A stretch of DNA of 10,878 nt from the NCBI GenBank assembly GCA_002309395.1, contig DBWU01000061.1, forward strand, positions 22,841-33,718. Reading direction: 5' to 3'. Below the pieces are notes generated by a model that ran no database searches, was not told the DNA's origin, and saw only the letters and a program-made list of their open reading frames with translations. Below are positions 1 through 7,335 of this stretch, piece after piece (the stretch's first letter is position 1; each line of letters begins with the position of its first letter). Both the position numbers and the translations under genes were made by a program. The stretch is from Oscillospiraceae bacterium UBA1230. Lineage in GTDB: Bacteria; Bacillota; Clostridia; Oscillospirales; Oscillospiraceae.

Positions 1-183
1 GCCAAGTGGTACGGCAACAGCGGCGCGTCTTACGGAACCGTCAGCGACAATGTTAGCTCCAAGACGCTGGATCAGCTCAAGGGTGATGGCGGCACGTTCC
101 TGGCAACGTGGCTGGATTTCAACAGCCACTGGATTTTGCGGGAAGGCGAAGTCCCTGCGCCGTGGAATATGGTGGAAGGCTTC
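1..183 (+). repeat. Partial repeat unit X (3' end) of the upstream GLUG-like protein
   Basis: This is the tail of a unit of about 1 kb. Its first 26 bases are identical to 991-1016, and the segment from AGCTCC at position 55 onward matches the one from 1042 with few changes. It encodes the unit-closing part SSKTLDQLKGDGG, then ATWLDF and W-I-L-R-E-G-E-VP. The period between the two copies is about 990 bp. Confidence 0.85.
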
Positions 184-1170
184 CATAAAAACTACACTCT
201 CGATGAGGGCGGCAAGCGCGTTTATACCATTGCCACCGCTGATGATCTGCTCGCCTTTGCCAAGCTGTCCGGAAGCATGAGCTTTGCCGATTGCACGGTG
301 AAGCTGGCGGCAGACATTGAATGGAACCCGGGTTGGACGGCGTCCGCCGAAGCTCCCACCAAGGCGTGGACACAGATTGGCAGTGCCTCCGTTCCCTTTG
401 CCGGCACCTTTGACGGGCAGGGGCACACCGTTTCCGGCGTGTATATGAACACTACGGCGCAGTACGCGGGCTTGTTCCGCAAAACGGCGGTCACGGCGGT
501 ACTCAAGGACTTCCGTCTGGAGAACAGTTACTTCCGCACCACGGCGGCGTATGGCGGCAGTATTGCCGGTGCGTTTGCCGGCACGGCGGAGAAGATCTAC
601 TCCAATGCCACCGTCCATAAGACCACGTCCGGCAACAGCCGTTTCGGCGGTCTGTTCGGCAACGTGGAAGGTGCATCGGCGTCCTTGACAGACTGTTGGT
701 TTGACGGCACGGTCAGCGCCATCGGCAACTCCTACGTGGGCGGTCTCATAGGCTCTTTGGATACATCTTGCAGCGTGACGGTGACCAACTGCCTCTTCAG
801 TGGCAGTATCAACGCTTCCAATCAGGTGGGCGGTATCTGCGGTTACGCCTTTGCCGCAAACAGCAACATCACCTTTACCCAGACCCTTGCGGCAGGCGTG
901 ATCAGCGCCTCCCAGTGGGGCGGGCTGATTGCCGGACGCCAGACGGCGAGCTCGGTGCTCACCGCCAACCACTCGGTGAGCGTGGGCAGTGCCAAGTGGT
1001 ACGGCAACAGCGGCGCATACAGCGGCAACGCGGTGAACGTCAGCTCCAAGACCCTCGATCAGCTCAAGGGCGAGGGCGGCGCATGGCTGGCGACATGGCT
1101 GGACTTTGAGAACGTGTGGCAGATTCGTGACGGCGCGGTCCCGGTTCTCAAGTGTTTCGCATCCAAGTGA
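1..1170 (+). CDS. C-terminal part of a giant GLUG-like repeat surface protein (5' end outside the window)
   Basis: The reading frame is open from base 1 to the TGA at 1168-1170, giving 389 visible residues with the start off the left edge. It holds the tail of one repeat unit (1-183) and one complete unit (184-1167). Unit hallmarks are FAGTFDGQGHTVSGVY, LKDFRLENSYF, AEKIYSNA, FGGLFG, DCWFDG, YVGGLIG, NCLFSG, GGICGY, and a closing W-(12)-W-D-G-x-VP-type segment. The glycine-rich GGLIG/GGICG turns are typical of GLUG motifs in extracellular beta-helix proteins, so a surface or secreted adhesin-like role is likely (inference). It ends in LKCFASK right after the last unit, with no LPXTG motif, dockerin, SLH domain or PHP enzyme domain, unlike its relative at 1454-7282. 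Any anchor must therefore be N-terminal, or the protein is simply secreted. Ligand and partner are unknown. The family assignment is fairly secure; the function is not. Confidence 0.85.
   Translation, partial: AKWYGNSGASYGTVSDNVSSKTLDQLKGDGGTFLATWLDFNSHWILREGEVPAPWNMVEGFHKNYTLDEGGKRVYTIATADDLLAFAKLSGSMSFADCTVKLAADIEWNPGWTASAEAPTKAWTQIGSASVPFAGTFDGQGHTVSGVYMNTTAQYAGLFRKTAVTAVLKDFRLENSYFRTTAAYGGSIAGAFAGTAEKIYSNATVHKTTSGNSRFGGLFGNVEGASASLTDCWFDGTVSAIGNSYVGGLIGSLDTSCSVTVTNCLFSGSINASNQVGGICGYAFAANSNITFTQTLAAGVISASQWGGLIAGRQTASSVLTANHSVSVGSAKWYGNSGAYSGNAVNVSSKTLDQLKGEGGAWLATWLDFENVWQIRDGAVPVLKCFASK
184..1167 (+). repeat. Repeat unit Y (984 bp) of the upstream GLUG-like protein
   Basis: A complete unit of 328 residues. 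It starts after the VEGF junction, which corresponds to LAGF before unit B in the next giant gene, and ends at the protein's last codon. By eye it is closest to unit C of the downstream protein: both have TTxQYxG(L/M)F, GAFAG(T/K)AEKIY, VHKTT(S/T)GNSRFGGLFG and GGICGY. Its closing part matches unit X, not the downstream units. Confidence 0.85.
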
Positions 1171-1175
1171 ACAAA

Positions 1176-1218
1176 CGGCACGCGGCGCTATCGCGCAGCG
1201 GCATGGCGCCGTGTGCCG
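1176..1218 (+). terminator. Long GC-rich hairpin after the upstream giant gene; possible terminator without a T-tract
   Basis: CGGCACGCGGCGC (1176-1188) pairs with GCGCCGTGTGCCG (1206-1218) through 13 pairs, one of them G-U. Three further pairs inside (1189-1191 with 1203-1205) leave an 11-nt loop. It lies 5 nt after the stop codon, as a terminator would, but GTTCAAAAAACA follows instead of a run of T. It may therefore be a weak or Rho-assisted terminator, or a 3'-end-stabilising or processing stem that sets different levels for the flanking genes. Confidence 0.4.
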
Positions 1219-1258
1219 GTTCAAAAAACAACAGGCAGAAAAAACGAAGCATGAGCAG

Positions 1259-1267
1259 GGAGGAGGT
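1259..1267 (+). promoter_or_regulatory. Ribosome binding site deciding the peptide start at 1275
   Basis: GGAGGAGGT lies 7 nt before the ATG at 1275 and is close to the perfect anti-16S complement. The alternative in-frame ATGs at 1152 and 1251 have no such site; 1251 is preceded only by an A-rich stretch. Its strength suggests high translation of the short peptide. Confidence 0.75.
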
Positions 1268-1274
1268 GCAGACC

Positions 1275-1412
1275 ATGAAAAAGCAGAAATATAAGCGTCC
1301 GTGGCTGGAGATCGACGAAACGGATCTGGAGAGCATTATCACCACGAGCAACGGCATGGACGTGTGGGACACCGGCGGTGACGGCGGCGGTGACGACGAC
1401 TATCTGGATTAA
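1275..1412 (+). CDS. 45-residue acidic 'YxxP' peptide of unknown function, candidate precursor or signalling peptide
   Basis: The peptide is 45 residues long and has two parts. The N-terminal part is basic and amphipathic (MKKQKYKRPWLEIDETDLES). The middle IITTSNG leads into a Gly/Asp-rich tail, TGGDGGGDDDYLD. There is no signal peptide, transmembrane segment or cysteine. The strong ribosome binding site at 1259-1267 and the clear bipartite layout argue for a real gene. It lies 104 bp after the upstream giant gene and 41 bp before the PHP-fused giant gene, with no terminator before the latter, so it is probably co-transcribed with it. YKRPWL fits the YxxPxL pattern of leader peptides bound by RiPP recognition elements (for example lasso precursors), followed by a TTS/NG segment where cleavage could occur. 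However, no cyclase, peptidase or RRE protein lies in the window, so a RiPP role is only a possibility. Short YxxP peptides with acidic tails are, from memory, common unnamed proteins in gut Clostridia. Confidence 0.75.
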   Translation: MKKQKYKRPWLEIDETDLESIITTSNGMDVWDTGGDGGGDDDYLD

Positions 1413-1439
1413 CGCGCATGTTCAGAAAGAGTACATTTG

Positions 1440-1446
1440 AAAGGAG
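1440..1446 (+). promoter_or_regulatory. Ribosome binding site of the giant PHP-fused gene
   Basis: AAAGGAG ends 7 nt before the ATG at 1454. It supports this start, which also gives a textbook signal peptide. The 41-bp gap after the peptide gene holds no recognisable promoter or terminator. Confidence 0.75.
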
Positions 1447-1453
1447 ATAAGGC

Positions 1454-4400
1454 ATGAAGAAAGTATTAAGCGCCCTTCTGGCACTGACGATGCTGTTTTC
1501 TCTGCTGGTGAGCAGTACGACGGCATGGGCGGCTGTCAGTGATGCGCGTACCGTGACGGCGGACGTGCCGACGATGTCAGGCAAAGTCTTCGCCGGTTGG
1601 TATCACGACGAAGGGCTGACCGATCCCTATACGTCAGCTCCTGCACAGGGAGCCACGGCGTACGCCAAGTTTGTAGATGAGAAGGTGCTGGACGTTCACT
1701 ACCAGCTTTCCGCCGGCGTGAATGAGGACTCCGCTGAAACCGGTTTGCGCGTGATCACCACCGTGGACAGCAGCAACTTCAGCCGCGTCGGTTTCAAGGT
1801 GGAGTATGATGCCAGAACCGGCGAGAACGCGGTCGTAAGATCCAGCAACGGCGTCTACAAGACCATCAAGGGACAAGACGGTAAGGCGATCTTGACCTAT
1901 TGGCCCGACGAGGCGTTTGAAAACGACGAGTCGCTCTATTTCTACGCCTACAACTTTAAGATCAAAAACGCAAAGTTTGCCACCACTTATACGGTGACGG
2001 CATTCTGGGAAACGATGGACGGCACCGTGGTCTACGGCGCACCGAAGGAGATCGTTGTTAACCAGGCGCCGTCCTTCAACGTTCTGCATATCAGCGACGC
2101 GGATGAGCTGGCTGGTTTTGCCGAAACGTCCCAGAGCAAGAATTACGCCGGCTGGACGATCCTGCTGGATGTGGATATTAACCTGAATCCGGGCTGGACG
2201 GCGTCCTCCACCGCGCCTGACAACACGTGGTCTGCGCCCATCGGCAGCACCGCCAAGCCCTTTGCCGGAATATTCGACGGCCAGGGTCATACCATTTCCG
2301 GTGTGTACCAGAGCGCGGCTGGCACGGGACTCTTTAAACAGACGGCATCCACCGCTGTTTTAAAGGACTTCCGCCTGGAAAACAGCTATTTCAACACCAC
2401 CGGCGGTAACGCAGGTACCGTTGCCGGTGTGCTGGGCGGCAATGCGGAAAAGATCTACAGCAACGCCACCTTGAACCGTGACGGCAGCGGCGACCAGAAG
2501 TTCGGCGGTCTGTTTGGAAAAACGACAGGTACGGAGGTCACCATCAGCGAGTGCTGGTTTGAAGGCAAGGTCTACGGTAAGGATCACGTGGGCGGCATCA
2601 TCGGCGGCGCCGGCGCCACCCAGACCAATATCAACCACTGCCTGTTTATTGGTGGCAATGCGGGCGGCTGGTTGCAAGGTAATAGTCATGTGGCAGGTAT
2701 TTGCGGCTGGGTAGATACCGGGTGCCATCTTGATGTCTATGATTCGCTTTCAGCGGCAAGCAACAGCATACAAGCAGGATCACCGGCTGGTATCGTAGGT
2801 TCGCAAGGAAGTGCCAATGCATTTACCATTGATCATTCGGTGCTGATTCACCAAAATGCGCCGTATACAAGAGCTGGTACATACCCTTCGCCGACAAACT
2901 GCGAAAGATATACAAGAGAGAAGACCAATTGGAGCGAATTCTACGGTTCCGGCGGTCAAACAAAAATGGGCGCGTTTCTCGACTTCACCGACTATTGGAT
3001 CACCCGACAGGGAAACATCCCCGCCCTCAAATCACTGGCGGGCTTCTCGGTGACCACCACGGAAGACGACAAGACCGTGTACACCATCCGCAACGCGGCG
3101 GACTTCAAAGAGTTTGCGGCGACATCCCAGACCATGGACTTTGCCGGCTGCATCGTGCGCCTGGCGGCGGATATCGACATGAACCCGGGTTGGGATGCCG
3201 GCTATTTGACCGGGAGCATCAGTTCGTTCAACGCCGCGCTTCATGCGCCTGACAGCGTCCCCGCCAATCAGTGGACGACCCAGATCGGCAGTGCAACCTA
3301 TCCCTTCGCCGGTACGTTTGACGGACAGGGTCACACTATTTCCGGCGTGTATCGTAGTTGCAGCACGAATAACGGTCTGTTCTATAAGACGGCGGAAAGC
3401 TGCGTTTTAAAAGACTTCCGTTTGGAAAACAGTTATTTTGCCAACACAGGTGCTTATGGCGGCACGATTGCCAGCGATTTTGCCGGTAGAGCGGAGAAAA
3501 TTTACAGCAGCGCCGGTTTCCATAAGACCAGCAGCGGCAACAGTCACTTTGGCGGTTTGTTTGGCAGAACGGTAGGAAACGCAACGTTAAGCGAGTGCTG
3601 GTTTGACGGAGTGGTACAGACCGCCGGCGCGTCCTACGTGGGCGGCATCATTGGCCGCCTGGACAGCGGCACAACCACCACGGAGATCAACCACTGCCTC
3701 TTCAGTGGCATTGTGAATACGTCAAGCGGTCAGCAGGTAAGTGGATTTGTTGGTTATGCAAGCGCCGGATCGCTGGCAATTAAGGATTGCGCAAGTATTG
3801 GTACGTTCTCTGCCAGCAGCAATAATAATACGGGGCTCTTTATCGGTCAAAGCACGATTCCATCGGCGTCGATCGACGAGCATTGCGTGTGTGCCAACAA
3901 CTACAGCACATACCGCGCTAAAGGCGTGGGGAACACATACGCGATTTCCGACAGCTCTACTGCCTACAATTCAAAGAAATCTGCTCAATTTGCAGGTATG
4001 GGCAGTAGTGTCATAATGGATAAACTCGACTTCACCGATTATTGGTCCCTCCGTGACGGCGAAGTACCCGCGATCCGCTCTCTGGCGGACGACTTCACCG
4101 ACGCGGGGATCGACGTGGATCGCAAGACCAGCTATTTCATCGATAACACCTCCGATCTCTATATGTTCGCCATCGTGTCCCAGAGCAAGAACTTTGCGGG
4201 CGAAGCGGTGTATCTCAATGAGGACGTCACCGTGAATACAGGCGCGGTCAGCGCATCCGGTATGTCCGGCTCGCCCGTGGCATGGCAGCAGATCGGCAGC
4301 ACGTCGGTGCCTTTTGCCGGCAAGTTTGACGGCAACGGTCACACGGTCAGCGGACTCTTCAAGCGCTTCACCACCCAGTACGGCGGTATGTTCACCAAGA

Positions 4401-7282
4401 CGGCGCCTACCGCGATTTTGCGTGACTTCCGGCTGGAGAACAGCTTCTTCGGCACCACGGTAGCCTATGCGGGCGGTATTGCCGGCGCCTTTGCCGGCAA
4501 GGCGGAGAAGATCTACGCCAACGTCTATGTGCATAAAACCACGACCGGCAACAGCCGCTTCGGCGGTCTGTTCGGCGCCGTTGCCGGCGGCGACGCTACC
4601 ATCAGCGAGTGCTGGTTTGACGGTAAGGTCCTGACCACCGGCAGCAGCAACTACGTGGGCGGCTTGATCGGCGGCATGGATAGCGACGCGGGTGAGGTCA
4701 ACGTGAACCACTGCCTGTTTACCGGTGAGATCACCAACGTCACCAGCCAGGCGGGCGGTATCTGCGGCTACATGCTGGCAGGTAACATCTATATCCGCGA
4801 TACCCTCAGCGCCGGTACGATCCCGGCCTCCGGCAGCAACGGTATGCTGGTGGGCGGACGCGTCAGCGCCACACCGCTGATTCACTTCTATAACTCCGTG
4901 GGCGTCGGTTCGTCGACGCTGCAGCTCGGCGGCAACGCGGGCGTACAGGAGCGTGTCAATTGCAAGAGATATACGGATCAGACAGCGGCGGACTTCTATG
5001 GCGTCGGCGGCATGGAGTTTACCACCTACCTCGACTTCGACAAGTACTGGGCGATCCGGGAGGGCGCTGTACCCGGCTTGCAGAGCCTTTCCGACGATTA
5101 TGTGGCGGATCAGGTATACGCCATCAGCTCGGCGGCGGAGCTGAACAGCTTTGCCGCGGTATCCAAGACCAACAACTTTGCCGGCTGGACGATCACTCTG
5201 GCGAATGATATCGCCCTGAACGACGGCGACGCGTCCGGTTGGGGAGCATCCGCCCCCGCCAATGCATGGGCGATGATCGGCACGGAGGCAAAGCCCTTCG
5301 CCGGTACGTTTGACGGACAGGGCCACACCGTTTCCGGCGTGTACCTGAGCGCAAGCACACGCTCGGCGGGCTTCTTCGCCGCCACGGCGGAGAGCGCCAC
5401 GGTGAAGAACCTCTCCATCGCCAACAGCTATTTCACCACCAGCGACAACCGCTTCGGCAGCGTGGCAGGCACGGGCCGCGGTCTGTTCTGCAACGTGAAC
5501 AGCAGCGCCTACGTCAGCGGCAAGGCGTGGACGGGCGGCCTTATCGGTTACGTATCCGGCAATATCGCGCTGGAGCATTGCCGGTTTGACGGCACCGTGG
5601 CGGATGTGACCACCGCCAACCAGGGCCTGGGCGGCATCATCGGCACCGTGTACAGCGGCACAGCCGTGATCCGCAACTGCCTTAACAGCGGCACGGTGGA
5701 TGTGACCGCGTGCACCAACACTAAGCCCGCCGCGGGTGGTCTGGTAGGCATCACCGGCGATAATTCCACGGCGCCCACACTGCTGATCGAGAGCAGCCTG
5801 AACACCGGCAGCATCGTGAAGACCGCCGCCCAGAACGATTATTACGGCCGCGTCCTGGGTTACAGGAAGTCCGGCTACGTTTCCGTTGTCGGCACCTATG
5901 CCACCGAGGAGAGCTGTGACGGCGGCGAAGTCAGAAACGGTATGCCCGAGAGCGTCACACTGGTCAGCGCAATCGCCGTCAACGGCGCGGCGGCGCAGAC
6001 CAATCTGCCGCTTCTGGACTGGACGAACGGTTGGGTCACCACCGAGACGATCCCCGTGCCCAAGAACACGGAGGACGGCGTCGGTGAGACGATCTTCACC
6101 GCTTCCGCGGTGACCGATGCGGATACGACGCTTTTGAGCACCGTCTATGCCGGCACAACGCTCTATCAGGGCGATATGCACGCCCATGCGGACGATGACG
6201 GCAGGATCAACGAAACTTCGGCGCTGAACGCATGGAAAACCGAGATGGGTGGTCATGATCTGGACTTTGTGGCGAGCCTTGACCACAGGCAGACCAACCA
6301 CATTGAAAACAGCGAGTGGGATAAGGATCTGTTCCTGTACGGTACGGAGCCCGGCACCTACATCTCCAGTCTGACGAGCCCCACGTATTCGGCGACCAAG
6401 GGCAAAGCCCACTATCTGATGCTCTTCAAGGATCGTGATTCGCTGCTGAACGTTTTGCAGAACGGCGCCTTTGCCTTCAGCTACAACTCCGGAAAGGACA
6501 ACAGCAGCGCCACACCTGCGAGCGGCGCGTATACCTATGCTGAGTTTACCAAGTCGGAGTTTACGGCGCTGGCGAATGCGGTAAAGGCGCAGGGCGGTCT
6601 GTTCGTGTTCGCCCATCCCTATGCCTATGACTATTCCGGCGCAACAGAGGATTACTTCATTGCCGACGGTACGGGCTTTGAAGTGGTGTACGGATCTCTG
6701 TCACTGAAGCAGACGGAAGCGAACGGCGCAGTCTCCGACAGCTATACCAAGGAGAATCTGGATACATGGAAGGCGTTGCTGGCGAACGGTCACAAGGTCT
6801 GGGCGACCGCCGGCAGCGATATCCACGGCGGTATGGACACCCAGGACGATCACGCGACGAATCCGCAAAAAGCAGAAAAGGCGATCATCAGCGTCTATGC
6901 GGCCACAAGCGGCGATTACCTGGCAAACCGGGTGATGGATCGGCTGACGGTCGGTAACTTCTCCGCCGGCAGCGTGGGTATCCAGATGTGCGTGAACAGC
7001 ACCGCCATGGGCGGCACCACGGACTTTGCCGGGCAGCGTCTGGTGATCAAGGTGGGTGAGTTCCACCAGTATGTAGATCACGACGGGCATTACTACCGCG
7101 TGGACGTGATCAGCGATCAGGGCATCGTGTACAGCCGGCTGGTCACCAACACGGAGTGCAACAGCACCGGTGTGACCATTGCGCTGGACGCGGATGAGAA
7201 CGCACGCTTCTACCGGGTGGAGGTGGTGTCCCTGTCCGAGGGCAGAACCATTTCCTACGGCAACCCCATCTGGAACAACTAA
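1454..7282 (+). CDS. Giant exported GLUG-like repeat protein with C-terminal PHP (CehA/McbA-type) metallohydrolase domain
   Basis: 1942 residues. A signal peptide (about 1-26: MKK, a hydrophobic LSALLALTMLFSLLV core, then AWA|A) marks export. About 30-75 resembles an InlB B-repeat half (FAGWYHDEGLTDPY, AYAKFV). About 76-207 is a beta-rich module I cannot name. Four GLUG-like units follow: 208-531, 532-881, 882-1216 and 1217-1569. Residues 1570-1835 are a PHP metal-dependent hydrolase domain with H1576-A-H1578, D1610-H1611, H1721-P and S-D1789-I-H1791, which together make the family's expected metal site. A beta-rich tail (1836-1942) ends in NPIWNN, as CehA/McbA-type proteins often do. The family hydrolyses phosphoester, carbamate or related bonds; the substrate here is unknown. 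No LPXTG, SLH or dockerin is seen, so retention at the cell surface is unclear. It probably shares a transcript with the 45-residue peptide upstream, and a hairpin follows its stop. Domain calls are firm; the biological role is inference. Confidence 0.93.
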   Translation: MKKVLSALLALTMLFSLLVSSTTAWAAVSDARTVTADVPTMSGKVFAGWYHDEGLTDPYTSAPAQGATAYAKFVDEKVLDVHYQLSAGVNEDSAETGLRVITTVDSSNFSRVGFKVEYDARTGENAVVRSSNGVYKTIKGQDGKAILTYWPDEAFENDESLYFYAYNFKIKNAKFATTYTVTAFWETMDGTVVYGAPKEIVVNQAPSFNVLHISDADELAGFAETSQSKNYAGWTILLDVDINLNPGWTASSTAPDNTWSAPIGSTAKPFAGIFDGQGHTISGVYQSAAGTGLFKQTASTAVLKDFRLENSYFNTTGGNAGTVAGVLGGNAEKIYSNATLNRDGSGDQKFGGLFGKTTGTEVTISECWFEGKVYGKDHVGGIIGGAGATQTNINHCLFIGGNAGGWLQGNSHVAGICGWVDTGCHLDVYDSLSAASNSIQAGSPAGIVGSQGSANAFTIDHSVLIHQNAPYTRAGTYPSPTNCERYTREKTNWSEFYGSGGQTKMGAFLDFTDYWITRQGNIPALKSLAGFSVTTTEDDKTVYTIRNAADFKEFAATSQTMDFAGCIVRLAADIDMNPGWDAGYLTGSISSFNAALHAPDSVPANQWTTQIGSATYPFAGTFDGQGHTISGVYRSCSTNNGLFYKTAESCVLKDFRLENSYFANTGAYGGTIASDFAGRAEKIYSSAGFHKTSSGNSHFGGLFGRTVGNATLSECWFDGVVQTAGASYVGGIIGRLDSGTTTTEINHCLFSGIVNTSSGQQVSGFVGYASAGSLAIKDCASIGTFSASSNNNTGLFIGQSTIPSASIDEHCVCANNYSTYRAKGVGNTYAISDSSTAYNSKKSAQFAGMGSSVIMDKLDFTDYWSLRDGEVPAIRSLADDFTDAGIDVDRKTSYFIDNTSDLYMFAIVSQSKNFAGEAVYLNEDVTVNTGAVSASGMSGSPVAWQQIGSTSVPFAGKFDGNGHTVSGLFKRFTTQYGGMFTKTAPTAILRDFRLENSFFGTTVAYAGGIAGAFAGKAEKIYANVYVHKTTTGNSRFGGLFGAVAGGDATISECWFDGKVLTTGSSNYVGGLIGGMDSDAGEVNVNHCLFTGEITNVTSQAGGICGYMLAGNIYIRDTLSAGTIPASGSNGMLVGGRVSATPLIHFYNSVGVGSSTLQLGGNAGVQERVNCKRYTDQTAADFYGVGGMEFTTYLDFDKYWAIREGAVPGLQSLSDDYVADQVYAISSAAELNSFAAVSKTNNFAGWTITLANDIALNDGDASGWGASAPANAWAMIGTEAKPFAGTFDGQGHTVSGVYLSASTRSAGFFAATAESATVKNLSIANSYFTTSDNRFGSVAGTGRGLFCNVNSSAYVSGKAWTGGLIGYVSGNIALEHCRFDGTVADVTTANQGLGGIIGTVYSGTAVIRNCLNSGTVDVTACTNTKPAAGGLVGITGDNSTAPTLLIESSLNTGSIVKTAAQNDYYGRVLGYRKSGYVSVVGTYATEESCDGGEVRNGMPESVTLVSAIAVNGAAAQTNLPLLDWTNGWVTTETIPVPKNTEDGVGETIFTASAVTDADTTLLSTVYAGTTLYQGDMHAHADDDGRINETSALNAWKTEMGGHDLDFVASLDHRQTNHIENSEWDKDLFLYGTEPGTYISSLTSPTYSATKGKAHYLMLFKDRDSLLNVLQNGAFAFSYNSGKDNSSATPASGAYTYAEFTKSEFTALANAVKAQGGLFVFAHPYAYDYSGATEDYFIADGTGFEVVYGSLSLKQTEANGAVSDSYTKENLDTWKALLANGHKVWATAGSDIHGGMDTQDDHATNPQKAEKAIISVYAATSGDYLANRVMDRLTVGNFSAGSVGIQMCVNSTAMGGTTDFAGQRLVIKVGEFHQYVDHDGHYYRVDVISDQGIVYSRLVTNTECNSTGVTIALDADENARFYRVEVVSLSEGRTISYGNPIWNN
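2075..3046 (+). repeat. Repeat unit A (972 bp) of the PHP-fused giant protein
   Basis: Residues 208-531. It carries FAGIFDGQGHTISGVY, LKDFRLENSYF, AEKIYSNA, FGGLFG, ECWFEG, VGGIIGG, HCLFIGG, GICGW and the closing LDFTDYW-I-T-R-Q-G-N-IP. Its last third (about 2700-3000) is poorer in GC than the rest and is not closely matched by the other units. Confidence 0.85.
3047..4096 (+). repeat. Repeat unit B (1050 bp) of the PHP-fused giant protein
   Basis: Residues 532-881. It has the same motif order as unit A, with an insertion after DMNPGW (through about residue 600, ALHAPDSVPANQW). The last third (about 3720-4020) is unit-specific, includes a low-complexity AAT run near 3811, and encodes an unusual EHCVCANN stretch. 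Confidence 0.85.
4097..5101 (+). repeat. Repeat unit C (1005 bp) of the PHP-fused giant protein
   Basis: Residues 882-1216. The core has FAGKFDGNGHTVSGLF, LRDFRLENSFF, AGAFAGKAEKIYANV, FGGLFG, ECWFDG, YVGGLIGG, HCLFTG and GGICGY. By eye it is the unit most like unit Y of the upstream protein. It stays GC-rich throughout, unlike units A and B. Confidence 0.85.
5102..6160 (+). repeat. Repeat unit D (about 1059 bp), divergent last unit before the PHP domain
   Basis: Residues 1217-1569. It keeps the opening (FAAVSKTNNFAGW, FAGTFDGQGHTVSGVY) but replaces the LKDFRLENSYF block with VKNLSIANSYF and loses the AEKIYSNA and FGGLFG blocks. It reads as more classical GLUG repeats (GGLIGYVSGNIALEHC, GGIIGTVYSGTAVIRNC, GGLVGITGD). 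It acts as the capping unit joining the stalk to the enzyme. The right boundary is approximate. Confidence 0.75.
6161..6958 (+). other. PHP domain-coding segment inside the giant gene
   Basis: Encodes residues 1570-1835. The order of metal-binding motifs is that of secreted PHP hydrolases: GDMHAHADDDG, LDFVASLDH, FVFAHPYAYD and TAGSDIHGG. No key histidine or aspartate of these motifs is missing, so the domain is probably active rather than a structural relic. A related scrap occurs at 9463-9585. Confidence 0.88.
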
Positions 7283-7335
7283 ACACAAGCAAGGGAACAA
7301 AAAAGGCGGCGCTCGGCGCCAAGGGAAAGAGGAAA

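Noticed and set aside
1152..1274. Longer start for the 45-residue peptide (from 1152 or 1251)
   Set aside because: The 1152 start overlaps the upstream giant gene and the long hairpin, and neither start has a good ribosome binding site, whereas 1275 has GGAGGAGGT 7 nt upstream.
1275..1412. Firm call of a lasso peptide precursor
   Set aside because: YxxPxL and a Thr before Ser-Asn-Gly fit loosely, but no lasso peptidase, cyclase or RRE gene is present and the tail has no clear core, so only a possibility is recorded.
1..5101. CRISPR-like or satellite repeat array
   Set aside because: The repeats are about 1-kb, diverged and in frame within protein genes, so they are protein-domain duplications.
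3971..6616. An 881-residue open frame on the - strand opposite the giant gene
   Set aside because: It lies wholly antisense to the PHP-fused gene, has no recognisable domain, and its Arg/Ala/Gly-rich repetitive composition is what the reverse of a GC-rich repeated gene gives.
7299..7320. Intrinsic terminator for a - strand gene (hairpin then six T on the - strand)
   Set aside because: No believable - strand gene ends here, so the A-run plus small stem is probably incidental.
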